Shown piece by piece: positions 48,444 through 56,356 of a DNA stretch of 64,000 nucleotides. This DNA is from Micromonospora qiuiae (lineage in GTDB: Bacteria; Actinomycetota; Actinomycetes; Mycobacteriales; Micromonosporaceae). Position numbers and translations under genes: made by a program. The notes beneath the pieces are model-generated. The model saw only the letters and a list, made by a program, of their open reading frames with translations, ran no database searches and was not told the DNA's origin. Each line of letters opens with the position of its first letter. Position 1 is the stretch's first letter. The stretch covers positions 45,988 to 109,987 of the forward strand of contig NZ_BOPC01000038.1 in the NCBI RefSeq assembly GCF_016863555.1. The letters run 5' to 3'.

Positions 48444-49361
48444 ATGCCCGGTATCCCCACCGCCCGCAACGTCGACCACATTGCCTACACCGTCCCCGAC
48501 CTCGACCAGGCCGACAAGTTCTTCACCGACGTCCTCGGTGCGCAGGTGCTGTACCGGCTGGGCCCGGTCCAGGAGCCGGACACCGACTGGATGGCCGTCC
48601 AGCTCGACGTGCATCCCCGGGCCAGCGCCCAGATCAGCCTGCTGCGGTTGGGCGAGGTGACCAACCTGGAGCTGTTCGAGTACACCGCACCGGACCAGCA
48701 GACCGTCCCGCCGGAGAGCACCGACGTCGGCGGGTACCACATCATCTTCGACGTGGCGTCCCTGGACGACGCGGCGGCCCACCTCGCCCGCCACGGCGTT
48801 GCCACCAGCCGCCGGGGAGACTCACTGTTCTTCACCTCGCCCTGGGGCATGGCGTTCGAGGCGCGACTCGCGCCGCAGGTCGACGGGCTGTTCCGGCCCG
48901 GCGGCTCGTGGAACGTCAGCCAGGTCCGGTACACCGTCGCCGATCTCGCCACCTGCGTCGGCTACTTCACTGAGCACCTCGGGGCTCGGCTGCTGCAGCG
49001 GGACCCGGACAGGGCGCTGCTGCGGCTCGGCCCGGTGACGAATCTGGAACTGCGACAGTGCCCGCCCGGGGCACGCACCCGACGTCCGCGCAACAGCGAC
49101 ATCGGTGGACACCACCTGGCGTTCCACGCCGAGGACGTGGACGCGGCCGCCGCCTACCTGCGTGGCCTGCCCGGCTTCCGGGTGCTCGGCGACGTGCAGC
49201 TGATCGAGGACGGTGGCCCGATCCACGGCGACCGCTGGTTCTACTTCACCGCTCCCGACGGCTTCCAACTTGAGGTGCTGAACATGCCGCCGGGCATGCC
49301 GTACGAGCAGTTCACCAGCGCACGGCGGTTCGGCCCCGCAGCGGAGTGGACGAACGACTGA
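48444..49361 (+). CDS. Vicinal-oxygen-chelate (glyoxalase-fold) protein, possible cyclitol epimerase
   Basis: This 305-residue protein has two VOC modules. The first has VDHIAYTVPDLDQADKFF, GGYHIIFDV and AFEARL; the second has VRYTVADLATCVGYF, GGHHLAFHAEDVD and FQLEVLN. Metal His/Glu positions are present in both. In the cetoniacytone pathway a VOC protein (CetB) epimerises 2-epi-5-epi-valiolone; I infer a similar role. A ring-cleaving dioxygenase is the alternative. AGGAGGAG precedes the ATG closely. The stop overlaps the next start as TGATG. Confidence 0.78.
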   Translation: MPGIPTARNVDHIAYTVPDLDQADKFFTDVLGAQVLYRLGPVQEPDTDWMAVQLDVHPRASAQISLLRLGEVTNLELFEYTAPDQQTVPPESTDVGGYHIIFDVASLDDAAAHLARHGVATSRRGDSLFFTSPWGMAFEARLAPQVDGLFRPGGSWNVSQVRYTVADLATCVGYFTEHLGARLLQRDPDRALLRLGPVTNLELRQCPPGARTRRPRNSDIGGHHLAFHAEDVDAAAAYLRGLPGFRVLGDVQLIEDGGPIHGDRWFYFTAPDGFQLEVLNMPPGMPYEQFTSARRFGPAAEWTND

Positions 49362-50362
49362 TGCGCTGGACGGATCTGTACCTCAACGCCGCCTCGGTGG
49401 TCGTCGAGCGGCAGGTGACCGTCGACGAGGCGGTGGCGGCCGGTTGGTACGACGCGGAGGAGGCCGAGCGGACCCGGCAGCGGGCCGTCGCGGTGGCCGA
49501 CTCGTCCGGCCCGGACCTCGGGGTGGCCGCCGGTCGGGCCGCGCTGCGGGCCAGCGGCCTCCCACCGGCCGATGTGGGCCTGCTGATCCACGCGAGCTGC
49601 TACTTCCAGGGCGTGGAGTTCTGGAACGCCGGGGCGTACGTGCAGCACCACGTGCTCGGCCACGGCGACGCCACCGCCTTCGAACTGCGCCAGATGTCCA
49701 ACGGCGGCATGTGCGCCCTGGACCTGGCAGCCGGACAGCTCGCCGCGCGGTCCACCGTGGCAGCGGCGTTGCTGACCACCGGGGACCGCTTCTGCGAACC
49801 GGGCTTCCCGCGCTGGCGTACCGACCGGGGGCTGGTGTTCGGCGACGCCGGCACCGCTGTGGTGCTCAGCCGCCGGCCCGGGCCGCTGCGGCTGGTCGCC
49901 ACAGCGTCGTACGCGGCGCCGGAGCTGGAAGGGCTGCACCGTGCGCCGTTCGCCGTCGGTTTCCACGAGGCCGGCCCGGTGGACCTGATGGACCGCAAGC
50001 AGCGGTTCTTGAAGACGATGCCGGTCAGCGAGGTGACGGCCCGCAACGAGGCGGGCATGCTCACCGCGATCAAACGGTGCCTAGAGGATGCCGAAGCCAG
50101 CATCGACGACATGACGACGGTCGTGGTGCCGTTCTTCGGCGCGGATCTCAGCGCCAAGCAGTGCTTCCGTCCCATCGGTCTGCGTGCGGAGCAGACCCTG
50201 CTGGAGTGGGGACTGGAGATCGGTCACCTTGGCTCCGGCGACCAGTTCGCCGGGCTCGCCCACCTGCTGGACACCCGTGCCCTCACCCGGGGCCAACGGG
50301 TCCTGCTGGTCGGCGTCGGGGCCGGATTCACCTGGACATGCGCGATAGTGGAAAAGGAGTGA
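49361..50362 (+). CDS. KAS III-like protein with Ser at the nucleophile position (putative acyltransferase)
   Basis: This 333-residue thiolase-fold protein is of the FabH/DpsC/CerJ type. The conserved active-site Cys aligns with Ser113 in LRQMSNGGMCALDLAAG. The HQAN region reads VVPFFGADLS (His lost), and the Asn region reads GHLGSGDQFAGLAH, offering H289 and D294. FabH needs Cys-His-Asn for decarboxylative condensation, so acyl transfer to a hydroxyl or amine is more likely, as known for KAS III-like acyltransferases in antibiotic pathways. It may esterify the cyclitol. ATG 49361 overlaps the VOC stop by one base. No acyl carrier protein gene is nearby. Confidence 0.8.
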   Translation: MRWTDLYLNAASVVVERQVTVDEAVAAGWYDAEEAERTRQRAVAVADSSGPDLGVAAGRAALRASGLPPADVGLLIHASCYFQGVEFWNAGAYVQHHVLGHGDATAFELRQMSNGGMCALDLAAGQLAARSTVAAALLTTGDRFCEPGFPRWRTDRGLVFGDAGTAVVLSRRPGPLRLVATASYAAPELEGLHRAPFAVGFHEAGPVDLMDRKQRFLKTMPVSEVTARNEAGMLTAIKRCLEDAEASIDDMTTVVVPFFGADLSAKQCFRPIGLRAEQTLLEWGLEIGHLGSGDQFAGLAHLLDTRALTRGQRVLLVGVGAGFTWTCAIVEKE

Positions 50363-50363
50363 C

Positions 50364-51980
50364 GTGACTTCCAACTGGGGGGGACGGCTGTCCCGGCGGG
50401 GCCTGATCGGCGGGATGGCGGCAGTGGGTGCGGTGGCGGCGGTGCCGCCACCGCCGGCCACGGCGGCGCCGGCGCCGCCGTGGGCGCCATCGGCGCCGAC
50501 CGAGCCGGCCGCGGTGGTGGTCCGACGGGGCGACGACCGGTACGGCGACCTGGTCCGGGGCACCAACGCCCGGTGGGTGGGCCAGCCCGACAGTGTGGTG
50601 CTGGCCCGCACGACAGGCCAGGTCGTGGCGGCGGTGCAGACCGCCGTCGACGCCGGCAAGCAGATCTCGGTACGCAGCGGCGGCCACTGCTACGAGGGGT
50701 TCGTGTCGAATCCCGAAGTCAAGGTGATCATCGATCTGTCTGAGATGAACCGGGTGGGTTACGACCCCGGGCGGCGGGCGTTCGAGATCGAGCCGGGCGC
50801 GATGCTGTCCGAGGTGTACGAACGGCTCTACAAGTTCTGGGGCGTCACGATCCCGGGCGGATCCTGCCCGTCGGTCGGGGCGGGCGGACACATCGTCGGC
50901 GGCGGCTACGGCGCGTTGTCGCGGATGTACGGTCTGACCGTCGATCACCTGTACGGCGTCGAGGTGGTCACGGTCGACCGCACCGGAACCGCCCGGGTGG
51001 TGGTCGCGACACGGGAGCCGGGCGACCCCAACCGTGAGTTGTGGTGGGCGCACACCGGCGGGGGCGGCGGCAACTTCGGCATCGTGACCAGGTACTGGCT
51101 GCGCTCACCGAACGCGACCGGCAGTGATCCGTCCGGGCTGCTGCCACGTCCGCCGACCGAAATGGTGGTGGTCAACGCGACGTGGTCCTGGTCGTCGTTG
51201 ACCGAGGAGCGGTTCGCCCGCCTGGTGACGAACTTCGGCCGCTGGCACGAGCGGAACTCGGCACCCGGTTCGCCTGCCACGAGGCTGTTCAGTCAGCTGA
51301 AGCTGTTTCACCGCAGCGGCGGCAACGTCGTGCTGGTGGCCCAGGTCGACGCGAGCGTGGCGGGCCTGCTCTCGACGTTCCTCGCCGAGATCGACGGTGG
51401 GGTGGGCGGGATGACCATCACCGAGCGACGCCAGGTGAACTGGCTGCACTCCACCGGCTGGCCGGGTTTCGCCGGCATCGACCCGACGCTGCGGTTCAAG
51501 GACAAGTCGGCGTACCTGCGTCGGACGTTCACCCCAGCGCAGGTCGCGGCGATCCACCGGAACCTGACCAACGCGTACCCGAACGGGGCGGCGCTGCTGC
51601 TGCTGGCCGGGTACGGAGGCCAGGTCAACACAGTGGCGCCCGACGCCACGGCCGTCCCGCAGCGGGACTCGATCCTGAAGTTGCAGTACCTCAACTTCTG
51701 GAGCGATCCCGCGGAGGACGAGCGGCACCTGAGCTGGGTGCGGGAGTTCTACCGGGATGTCTACGCAGACACCGGTGGGGTGCCGACGCCGAACCAGGTC
51801 AACGACGGCTGCTTCGTCAACTACGCGGACGTGGACCTCAGTGACCGTACGCTGAACCGTTCCGCGACGCCCTGGCACACCCTCTACTACAAGGACAGCT
51901 ATCCGCGTCTGCAGCGGGCCAAAGCACGTTGGGACCCGACCAATGTGTTCCGGCACGCCCAGTCGATCCAGTTGCCCTGA
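50364..51980 (+). CDS. Tat-exported bicovalent FAD-linked oxidase (BBE-type)
   Basis: This 538-residue flavoprotein begins with a twin-arginine leader (RLSRRGLIGGMAAVGAVAAV). The PCMH FAD domain supplies H108 in RSGGHCYEGF (8-alpha-histidyl link) and C168 in PGGSCPSVGAGG (6-S-cysteinyl link), indicating bicovalent FAD. The C-terminal BBE segment includes NYADVDL. Relatives such as aclacinomycin oxidoreductase oxidise sugar or polyketide alcohols, some outside the cell. The position at the end of the cyclitol operon suggests a late extracytoplasmic oxidation. GTG 50364 is used, with AGGAG 4-5 nt upstream across the KAS III-like stop. Confidence 0.88.
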   Translation: MTSNWGGRLSRRGLIGGMAAVGAVAAVPPPPATAAPAPPWAPSAPTEPAAVVVRRGDDRYGDLVRGTNARWVGQPDSVVLARTTGQVVAAVQTAVDAGKQISVRSGGHCYEGFVSNPEVKVIIDLSEMNRVGYDPGRRAFEIEPGAMLSEVYERLYKFWGVTIPGGSCPSVGAGGHIVGGGYGALSRMYGLTVDHLYGVEVVTVDRTGTARVVVATREPGDPNRELWWAHTGGGGGNFGIVTRYWLRSPNATGSDPSGLLPRPPTEMVVVNATWSWSSLTEERFARLVTNFGRWHERNSAPGSPATRLFSQLKLFHRSGGNVVLVAQVDASVAGLLSTFLAEIDGGVGGMTITERRQVNWLHSTGWPGFAGIDPTLRFKDKSAYLRRTFTPAQVAAIHRNLTNAYPNGAALLLLAGYGGQVNTVAPDATAVPQRDSILKLQYLNFWSDPAEDERHLSWVREFYRDVYADTGGVPTPNQVNDGCFVNYADVDLSDRTLNRSATPWHTLYYKDSYPRLQRAKARWDPTNVFRHAQSIQLP

Positions 51981-52006
51981 ACCTGAAGTATTCGTGATAA
52001 CCGTGC

Positions 52007-52046
52007 CCCCGACCGGCGGCTGGCGTCGACCCAGCGCCGGTCGGGG
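52007..52046. terminator. Strong hairpin after the cyclitol operon
   Basis: An 11-bp perfect stem (CCCCGACCGGC/GCCGGTCGGGG) is continued by GCTGG/CCAGC after a one-base bulge, with loop CGTCGAC. It starts 27 bp past the last stop of the operon. It also serves the converging gene, so it is probably bidirectional. Confidence 0.75.
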
Positions 52047-52119
52047 AGGCGTGCCGGCCAGGCATACCAGGTGAGCGCCGCCCGGCCGACTGCTCGTGCT
52101 CGACGCCTGAGGCTGGTGG

Positions 52120-52761
52120 TCAGGCGGCGGACCAGATGGCGCGGAAGGCGGCAGCCTCGCCGGCGAGCCAGCGCTCGATCTCGTCGGGCTTGGCACCCTC
52201 GGGCATCCGGTGGGTGGTGCCCCGGCGTACGTCGACCAGGACCGGCTCGGCGTGCGGCAGGACCGCGTCCATGTGGCGGGCCGTCAGGTGCAGGGTCGCC
52301 AGGACGGCCTCCTCGCTCGGCGGCGCTTCGTCGAAGTGCAGCCGCACCGCCTCGGCGCGGCCGTCCGCGTACCGGACCCCGAAGTGTGGGTTGATCTTGA
52401 CGGGCAGGTCGCCGAGCATGGCCAGGGCGTCGCGGGTCTGCGCCAGGTCGACGCCGGCCGGCTCGCCGAGCGAGTGCAGCCAGGCCGTCGCGCCGGGAAC
52501 CAGGGCCTGGTAGAGCGGGCGCCACCGGGGCTTGACCACGTCGACCACCTGGGCCAGGTGTGTGCCGCCGGTGTGGAAGGCGATGTCGGCCTTCAGCGCC
52601 TTGACGAACTGACCGTGCGGGTTGAAGCCGGACCGGCTGGCCCGCTGCCGGCGCAGGCCCCCGACGAAGCTGGCCTTGGTGGGGCCGGTGCGGTCGACGT
52701 ACCGGGTGAAGCCGAGGAGGGTGGCATAGGGCGTGAGAGGGGTGAAGGTGGGCGCGGTCAC
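52120..52761 (-). CDS. Conserved protein of unknown function
   Basis: These are about 213 residues from GTG 52761, which has GGGAGG 6 nt upstream; ATG 52767 directly abuts that site. No signal peptide or membrane helix is seen. Segments such as GGLRRQRASRSGFNPHGQFVK, INPHFGVRYADGRAEAVRLHF and EPVLVDVRRGTTHRMPEG look ordered and well conserved, but I do not recognise the family. An 8-10-8 palindrome lies directly upstream, so expression is probably controlled by a dimeric repressor. It converges on the cyclitol operon across a shared hairpin. Confidence 0.7.
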   Translation of the reverse strand: MTAPTFTPLTPYATLLGFTRYVDRTGPTKASFVGGLRRQRASRSGFNPHGQFVKALKADIAFHTGGTHLAQVVDVVKPRWRPLYQALVPGATAWLHSLGEPAGVDLAQTRDALAMLGDLPVKINPHFGVRYADGRAEAVRLHFDEAPPSEEAVLATLHLTARHMDAVLPHAEPVLVDVRRGTTHRMPEGAKPDEIERWLAGEAAAFRAIWSAA

Positions 52762-52784
52762 GAGCATCCTCCCAGGTCAGGAAC

Positions 52785-52810
52785 TCGATTAGTACATACA
52801 TTCTAATCGA
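52785..52810. promoter_or_regulatory. Palindromic operator upstream of the unknown gene
   Basis: Perfect 8-bp arms TCGATTAG and CTAATCGA flank TACATACATT in an AT-rich patch that stands out in this genome. It lies 24 bp upstream of the GTG on the minus strand, where a -10 region would be expected. The shape fits a TetR/MarR/GntR-type dimer site. No regulator gene is adjacent. Confidence 0.65.
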
Positions 52811-52838
52811 CGGCCCTGACATCGCCCAGGGAAGATAA

Positions 52839-52867
52839 GGGGCCACCCGGACACTCCGGATGGCCCC
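52839..52867. terminator. Terminator of the helicase gene
   Basis: A 13-bp stem with one mismatch (GGGGCCACCCGGA/TCCGGATGGCCCC) and a CAC loop lies 33 bp downstream of the helicase stop on the minus strand. It is followed there by TTATCTTCCC. Confidence 0.75.
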
Positions 52868-52900
52868 TGAAAAAGGAATTTTTCCTGGCGTCGGCCGGCG

Positions 52901-55405
52901 TCAGAGCTGCCCGACGTCGGTGATGCGGACGACCGCGGCGCCCGCCTCGTCGGAAGCGGCCAGGTCCACCTCGGCGCTGATGCCCCAGTCGTGGTCACCC
53001 TCGGGATCGTCGAGGATCTGCCGGACCGTCCAGCGCTCCCGGCCCTGCTCGATCATCAGCAGCGCCGGGCCCCGGGCGTCCGGCCCGGTCCCGATCGCGT
53101 CGTACGACTCGAAGTACGGTTCCAGCGCGTCGGCCCACGCGTCGGCGTCCCAACCGGCGTCGGAGTCCAACTCGCCGAGGGCGTCCCAGCGCCGCAGCGC
53201 GGCCAGCTCCACCCGGCGGAACAGGGCGTTGCGGACCAGCACCCGGAACGCCCGCGCGTTGCGGGTCACCGCGGCCGGGCGGTCGTCCAGGGCAGCGGCC
53301 ACCTCCGGCAGGTCGCTCGGGTTGCGCAGCCGCTCCCACTCGTCGATCAGGCTGGAGTCGACCTGCCGCACCAACTCGCCGAGCCACTCGATCAGGTCGA
53401 CCAGTTCCTCGGTCTTGGCCTCCTCGGGCACGGTCTGCCGCAGCGTCTTGTACGCGTCGGCCAGGTAGCGCAGGACCAGGCCCTCCGAGCGGGACAGCCC
53501 GTAGAACTGCACGTACTCGGTGAAGGTCATCGCCCGCTCGTACATGTCCCGCACGACCGACTTGGGGGAGAGCTCGTGGTCGGCGACCCACGGGTGCCCC
53601 TGCCGGTACATCTCGTACGCGTTCTCCAGCAGCTCCGCGAGAGGCTTGGGCCAGGTCACCTCGTCGAGCAGTTCGAGGCGGGCTTCGTACTCGATGCCCT
53701 CGGCCTTCATCGCGGCGACCGCCTCGCCGCGGGCCTTGAACTGCTGCGCGGAGAGCACCTGGCGCGGGTCGTCGAGGATCGACTCGATCACCGACAGCAC
53801 GTCCAGGGCGTACGACGGGGACTCGGCGTCCAGCAGCTCGATGGCGGCCAGCGCGAGGGGGGACAGCGGCTGGTTGAGCGCGAAGTTGAGCTGGAGGTCG
53901 ACGGTGAGCCGGACCCGCCGGCCGGTCTCGTCCGGCTCGGGGAGTTCCTCCACCACGCCGCCGGCCTTCAACGCCCGGTAGATGGCGATGGCCCGGCGGA
54001 TGTGCCGGCGCTGGGCGGCGGCGTCCTCGTGGTTGTCGGTGAGCAGGTGCCGCATGGCGGCGAACGCGTCGCCGGGACGGCCGATGACGTTGAGCAGCAT
54101 CGAGTGGCTGACCTGGAAGCTGGAGGTCAGCGGCTCCGGTTCGGCCTCGACGAGGCGATCGAAGGTGGGCTTGCCCCAGCCGATCGACCCCTCCGGCGGC
54201 TTCTTCCGCACCACCTTGCGTCGCTTCTTCGGATCGTCGCCGGCCTTGGCGAGGGCCTTCTCGTTCTCGATGACGTGTTCGGGCGCCTGCACGACGACCC
54301 GGCCGAGGGTGTCGAAGCCGGCCCGCCCGGCCCGCCCCGCGATCTGGTGGAACTCGCGGGCCTTGAGCAGCCGGGTGCGCGTGCCGTCGTACTTTGACAG
54401 GCCGGTGAACAGCACCGTACGGATCGGCACGTTGATGCCGACGCCGAGGGTGTCCGTACCGCAGATGACCTTGAGCAGACCGGCCTGGGCCAGGGTCTCC
54501 ACCAGCCGGCGGTACTTGGGCAGCATCCCGGCGTGGTGCACCCCGATGCCGTGTCGGACCAGCCGGGACAGGGTCTTGCCGAAGCCGGAGGTGAACCGGA
54601 AACCGCCGATCGCAGACGCGATCATGTCCTTCTCGGCGCGGGTGCTGACGTTGACGCTCATCAGCGCCTGGGCGCGTTCCAGGGCGGCGGCCTGGGTGAA
54701 GTGCACGACGTAGACCGGGGCCTGTTTGGTCTCCAGCAGTTCCTCGAGGGTCTCGTGCAGCGGCGTCATCGCGTACGAAAAGAGCAGCGGGACCGGCCGC
54801 TCGGCCGAGCGGACGACGGCGGTCGCCCGCCCGGTGCGCCGGGTCAGGTCCTCGACGAACCGGGTGGTGTCGCCCAACGTGGCCGACATCAGGATGAACT
54901 GCGCCTGGGGTAGCTCGATCAGCGGCACCTGCCAGGCCCAGCCACGGTCGGGCTCGGCGTAGAAGTGGAACTCGTCCATAATCACCTGGCCGACGTCGGC
55001 CCGGGCGCCCTCGCGCAGCGCCAGGTTGGCCAGGATCTCCGCGGTGCAGCAGATCACCGGGGCGTCGGCGTTGACGCTCGCGTCACCGGTGAGCATGCCG
55101 ACGTTCTCGGCGCCGAAGACCTCGCAGAGCGCGAAGAACTTCTCCGACACCAGGGCCTTGATCGGGGCGGTGTAGAAGGTGGTCCGGTCGTCGGCCAGGG
55201 CGGCGAAGTGCGCGGCGATCGCGACCAGGCTCTTGCCGGAGCCGGTCGGCGTATTCATGATCACGTTCGCGCCGGAGACGATCTCGATGACCGCCTCCTC
55301 CTGGTGGGGGTAGAGGTCGAGACCGCGCTCGGAGGCCCAGCCGGCGAACGCGTCGTAGAGGGTGTCGGGGTCGGCGGTCTTCGGCAGCGCGGCGGTGAGT
55401 GTCAT
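52901..55405 (-). CDS. Ski2-like DEAD/DEAH-box RNA helicase (DUF3516 C-terminus)
   Basis: This 834-residue helicase has Walker A in NTPTGSGKSLVAIA (residues 51-64), TAPIKALVSEK, DEFH as the Walker B box, SATLGD, and in the second RecA domain GVHHAGMLPKYRR, CGTDTLGVGINVP and QIAGRAGRAG. The remaining 380 residues match the actinobacterial DUF3516 extension rather than a KOW-containing Mtr4 arch. It probably unwinds structured RNA; its partner nuclease is unknown. ATG 55405 begins MTLTAALPKT. A terminator hairpin follows, and repeat copy 2 lies in the gap upstream. Confidence 0.92.
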   Translation of the reverse strand: MTLTAALPKTADPDTLYDAFAGWASERGLDLYPHQEEAVIEIVSGANVIMNTPTGSGKSLVAIAAHFAALADDRTTFYTAPIKALVSEKFFALCEVFGAENVGMLTGDASVNADAPVICCTAEILANLALREGARADVGQVIMDEFHFYAEPDRGWAWQVPLIELPQAQFILMSATLGDTTRFVEDLTRRTGRATAVVRSAERPVPLLFSYAMTPLHETLEELLETKQAPVYVVHFTQAAALERAQALMSVNVSTRAEKDMIASAIGGFRFTSGFGKTLSRLVRHGIGVHHAGMLPKYRRLVETLAQAGLLKVICGTDTLGVGINVPIRTVLFTGLSKYDGTRTRLLKAREFHQIAGRAGRAGFDTLGRVVVQAPEHVIENEKALAKAGDDPKKRRKVVRKKPPEGSIGWGKPTFDRLVEAEPEPLTSSFQVSHSMLLNVIGRPGDAFAAMRHLLTDNHEDAAAQRRHIRRAIAIYRALKAGGVVEELPEPDETGRRVRLTVDLQLNFALNQPLSPLALAAIELLDAESPSYALDVLSVIESILDDPRQVLSAQQFKARGEAVAAMKAEGIEYEARLELLDEVTWPKPLAELLENAYEMYRQGHPWVADHELSPKSVVRDMYERAMTFTEYVQFYGLSRSEGLVLRYLADAYKTLRQTVPEEAKTEELVDLIEWLGELVRQVDSSLIDEWERLRNPSDLPEVAAALDDRPAAVTRNARAFRVLVRNALFRRVELAALRRWDALGELDSDAGWDADAWADALEPYFESYDAIGTGPDARGPALLMIEQGRERWTVRQILDDPEGDHDWGISAEVDLAASDEAGAAVVRITDVGQL

Positions 55406-55462
55406 GGCCGGTCCATGGTGCCTGGATCATGCCCTCGGACGCCAACCCGGTGGGGGTTTCTT

Positions 55463-55516
55463 GTTAGGAAGGGACCCTTTTAATGCACCAGGCGTTAATA
55501 AGGTGCCCTTCCTTAC
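55463..55516. repeat. Twin-palindrome intergenic repeat, copy 2
   Basis: GTTAGGAAGGGACCCTTTTAA and GTTAATAAGGTGCCCTTCCT are separated by TGCACCAGGC. The terminal TTAC gives the TAA stop of trmB on the minus strand. This is the most diverged copy, with a broken centre in unit 1. Confidence 0.75.
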
Positions 55517-56220
55517 GCCTTCCGGTAGAGCAGGTCGGCGATCGGGCGACCGGCGGCCAGGGCGCGTCGCTCGAACCGGGTCACCGGCCGGTGCGCCGGC
55601 CGGGGCGCGTAGCCGCCGTGCGGGTTGACCAGGCCAGGGTCACCGTCGAGGGTCACCCGCATCGACTCGGCGTACTCCGCCCAGTCGGTGGCGCAGTGCA
55701 GCGTGCCGCCGGCTGCCAGCCGGGAGCGCAGCAGGGCGACGTGCGCCGGCTGGATCAGCCGGCGCTTGTGGTGCCGGGACTTCGGCCACGGATCCGGAAA
55801 GAAGATGTGCACCGCGTCCAGCGAGTCGGGCGGCAGCAGCTCGACCAGGTCCAGCGCATCGCCCTCGGCGACCCGGACATTGCTCAGACCACGTCGGTCG
55901 AGGAGGTCCAGCAGGTTCGCAATTCCCGGCGTGTGCACCTCGACTGCCAGATAGTCTCGATCCGGGTCGACGGCGGCCATCTCGGCAGTCGTGTCGCCCA
56001 TGCCCGAACCGATCTCGAGCACCAGGGGAGCGCGGCGGCCGAACAGGCCGACGGGATCGAACGGTGCGGCATCGGCGACCCGCAGGCCGTACGCCGGCCA
56101 GAGCTGCTCCAACGCCGCCGTCTGCCGGCTGCTCATCCGGCCGCGGCGGGGGTGGAAAGTGCGGATCGTCCGCGCCGGGTGCGGCGCGGCGACGGCGGGG
56201 AACGGTTCGGTCGTGGTCAC
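55513..56220 (-). CDS. trmB: tRNA (guanine-N7-)-methyltransferase
   Basis: This 235-residue SAM-dependent enzyme forms m7G46 in tRNA. VLEIGSGMGDTTAEM is the SAM loop, LAVEVHTPGIANLL the acidic/ribose region, and IFFPDPWPKSRHHKRRL the TrmB signature. GTLHCATDWAEYAESM and the C-terminal TRFERRALAAG tail are also diagnostic. ATG 56220 gives the usual length. The stop codon TAA is contributed by the adjoining repeat. Confidence 0.96.
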   Translation of the reverse strand: MTTTEPFPAVAAPHPARTIRTFHPRRGRMSSRQTAALEQLWPAYGLRVADAAPFDPVGLFGRRAPLVLEIGSGMGDTTAEMAAVDPDRDYLAVEVHTPGIANLLDLLDRRGLSNVRVAEGDALDLVELLPPDSLDAVHIFFPDPWPKSRHHKRRLIQPAHVALLRSRLAAGGTLHCATDWAEYAESMRVTLDGDPGLVNPHGGYAPRPAHRPVTRFERRALAAGRPIADLLYRKA

Positions 56221-56356
56221 AGCGCACCGAGCCTACGCGAGCTTCGCGGCGAATCGGATGTGATGTACGACCAGGGGTGAGACCATCATCCCGTACGGCA
56301 GACCGGGTGCCCGGCGGCGCCCGGCGACTGCTTCGGCGCGCCGGGAGGGGGGCATC

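Noticed and set aside
55483..56280. Plus-strand frame opposite trmB
   Set aside because: It is an antisense shadow. trmB on the minus strand carries all family motifs.
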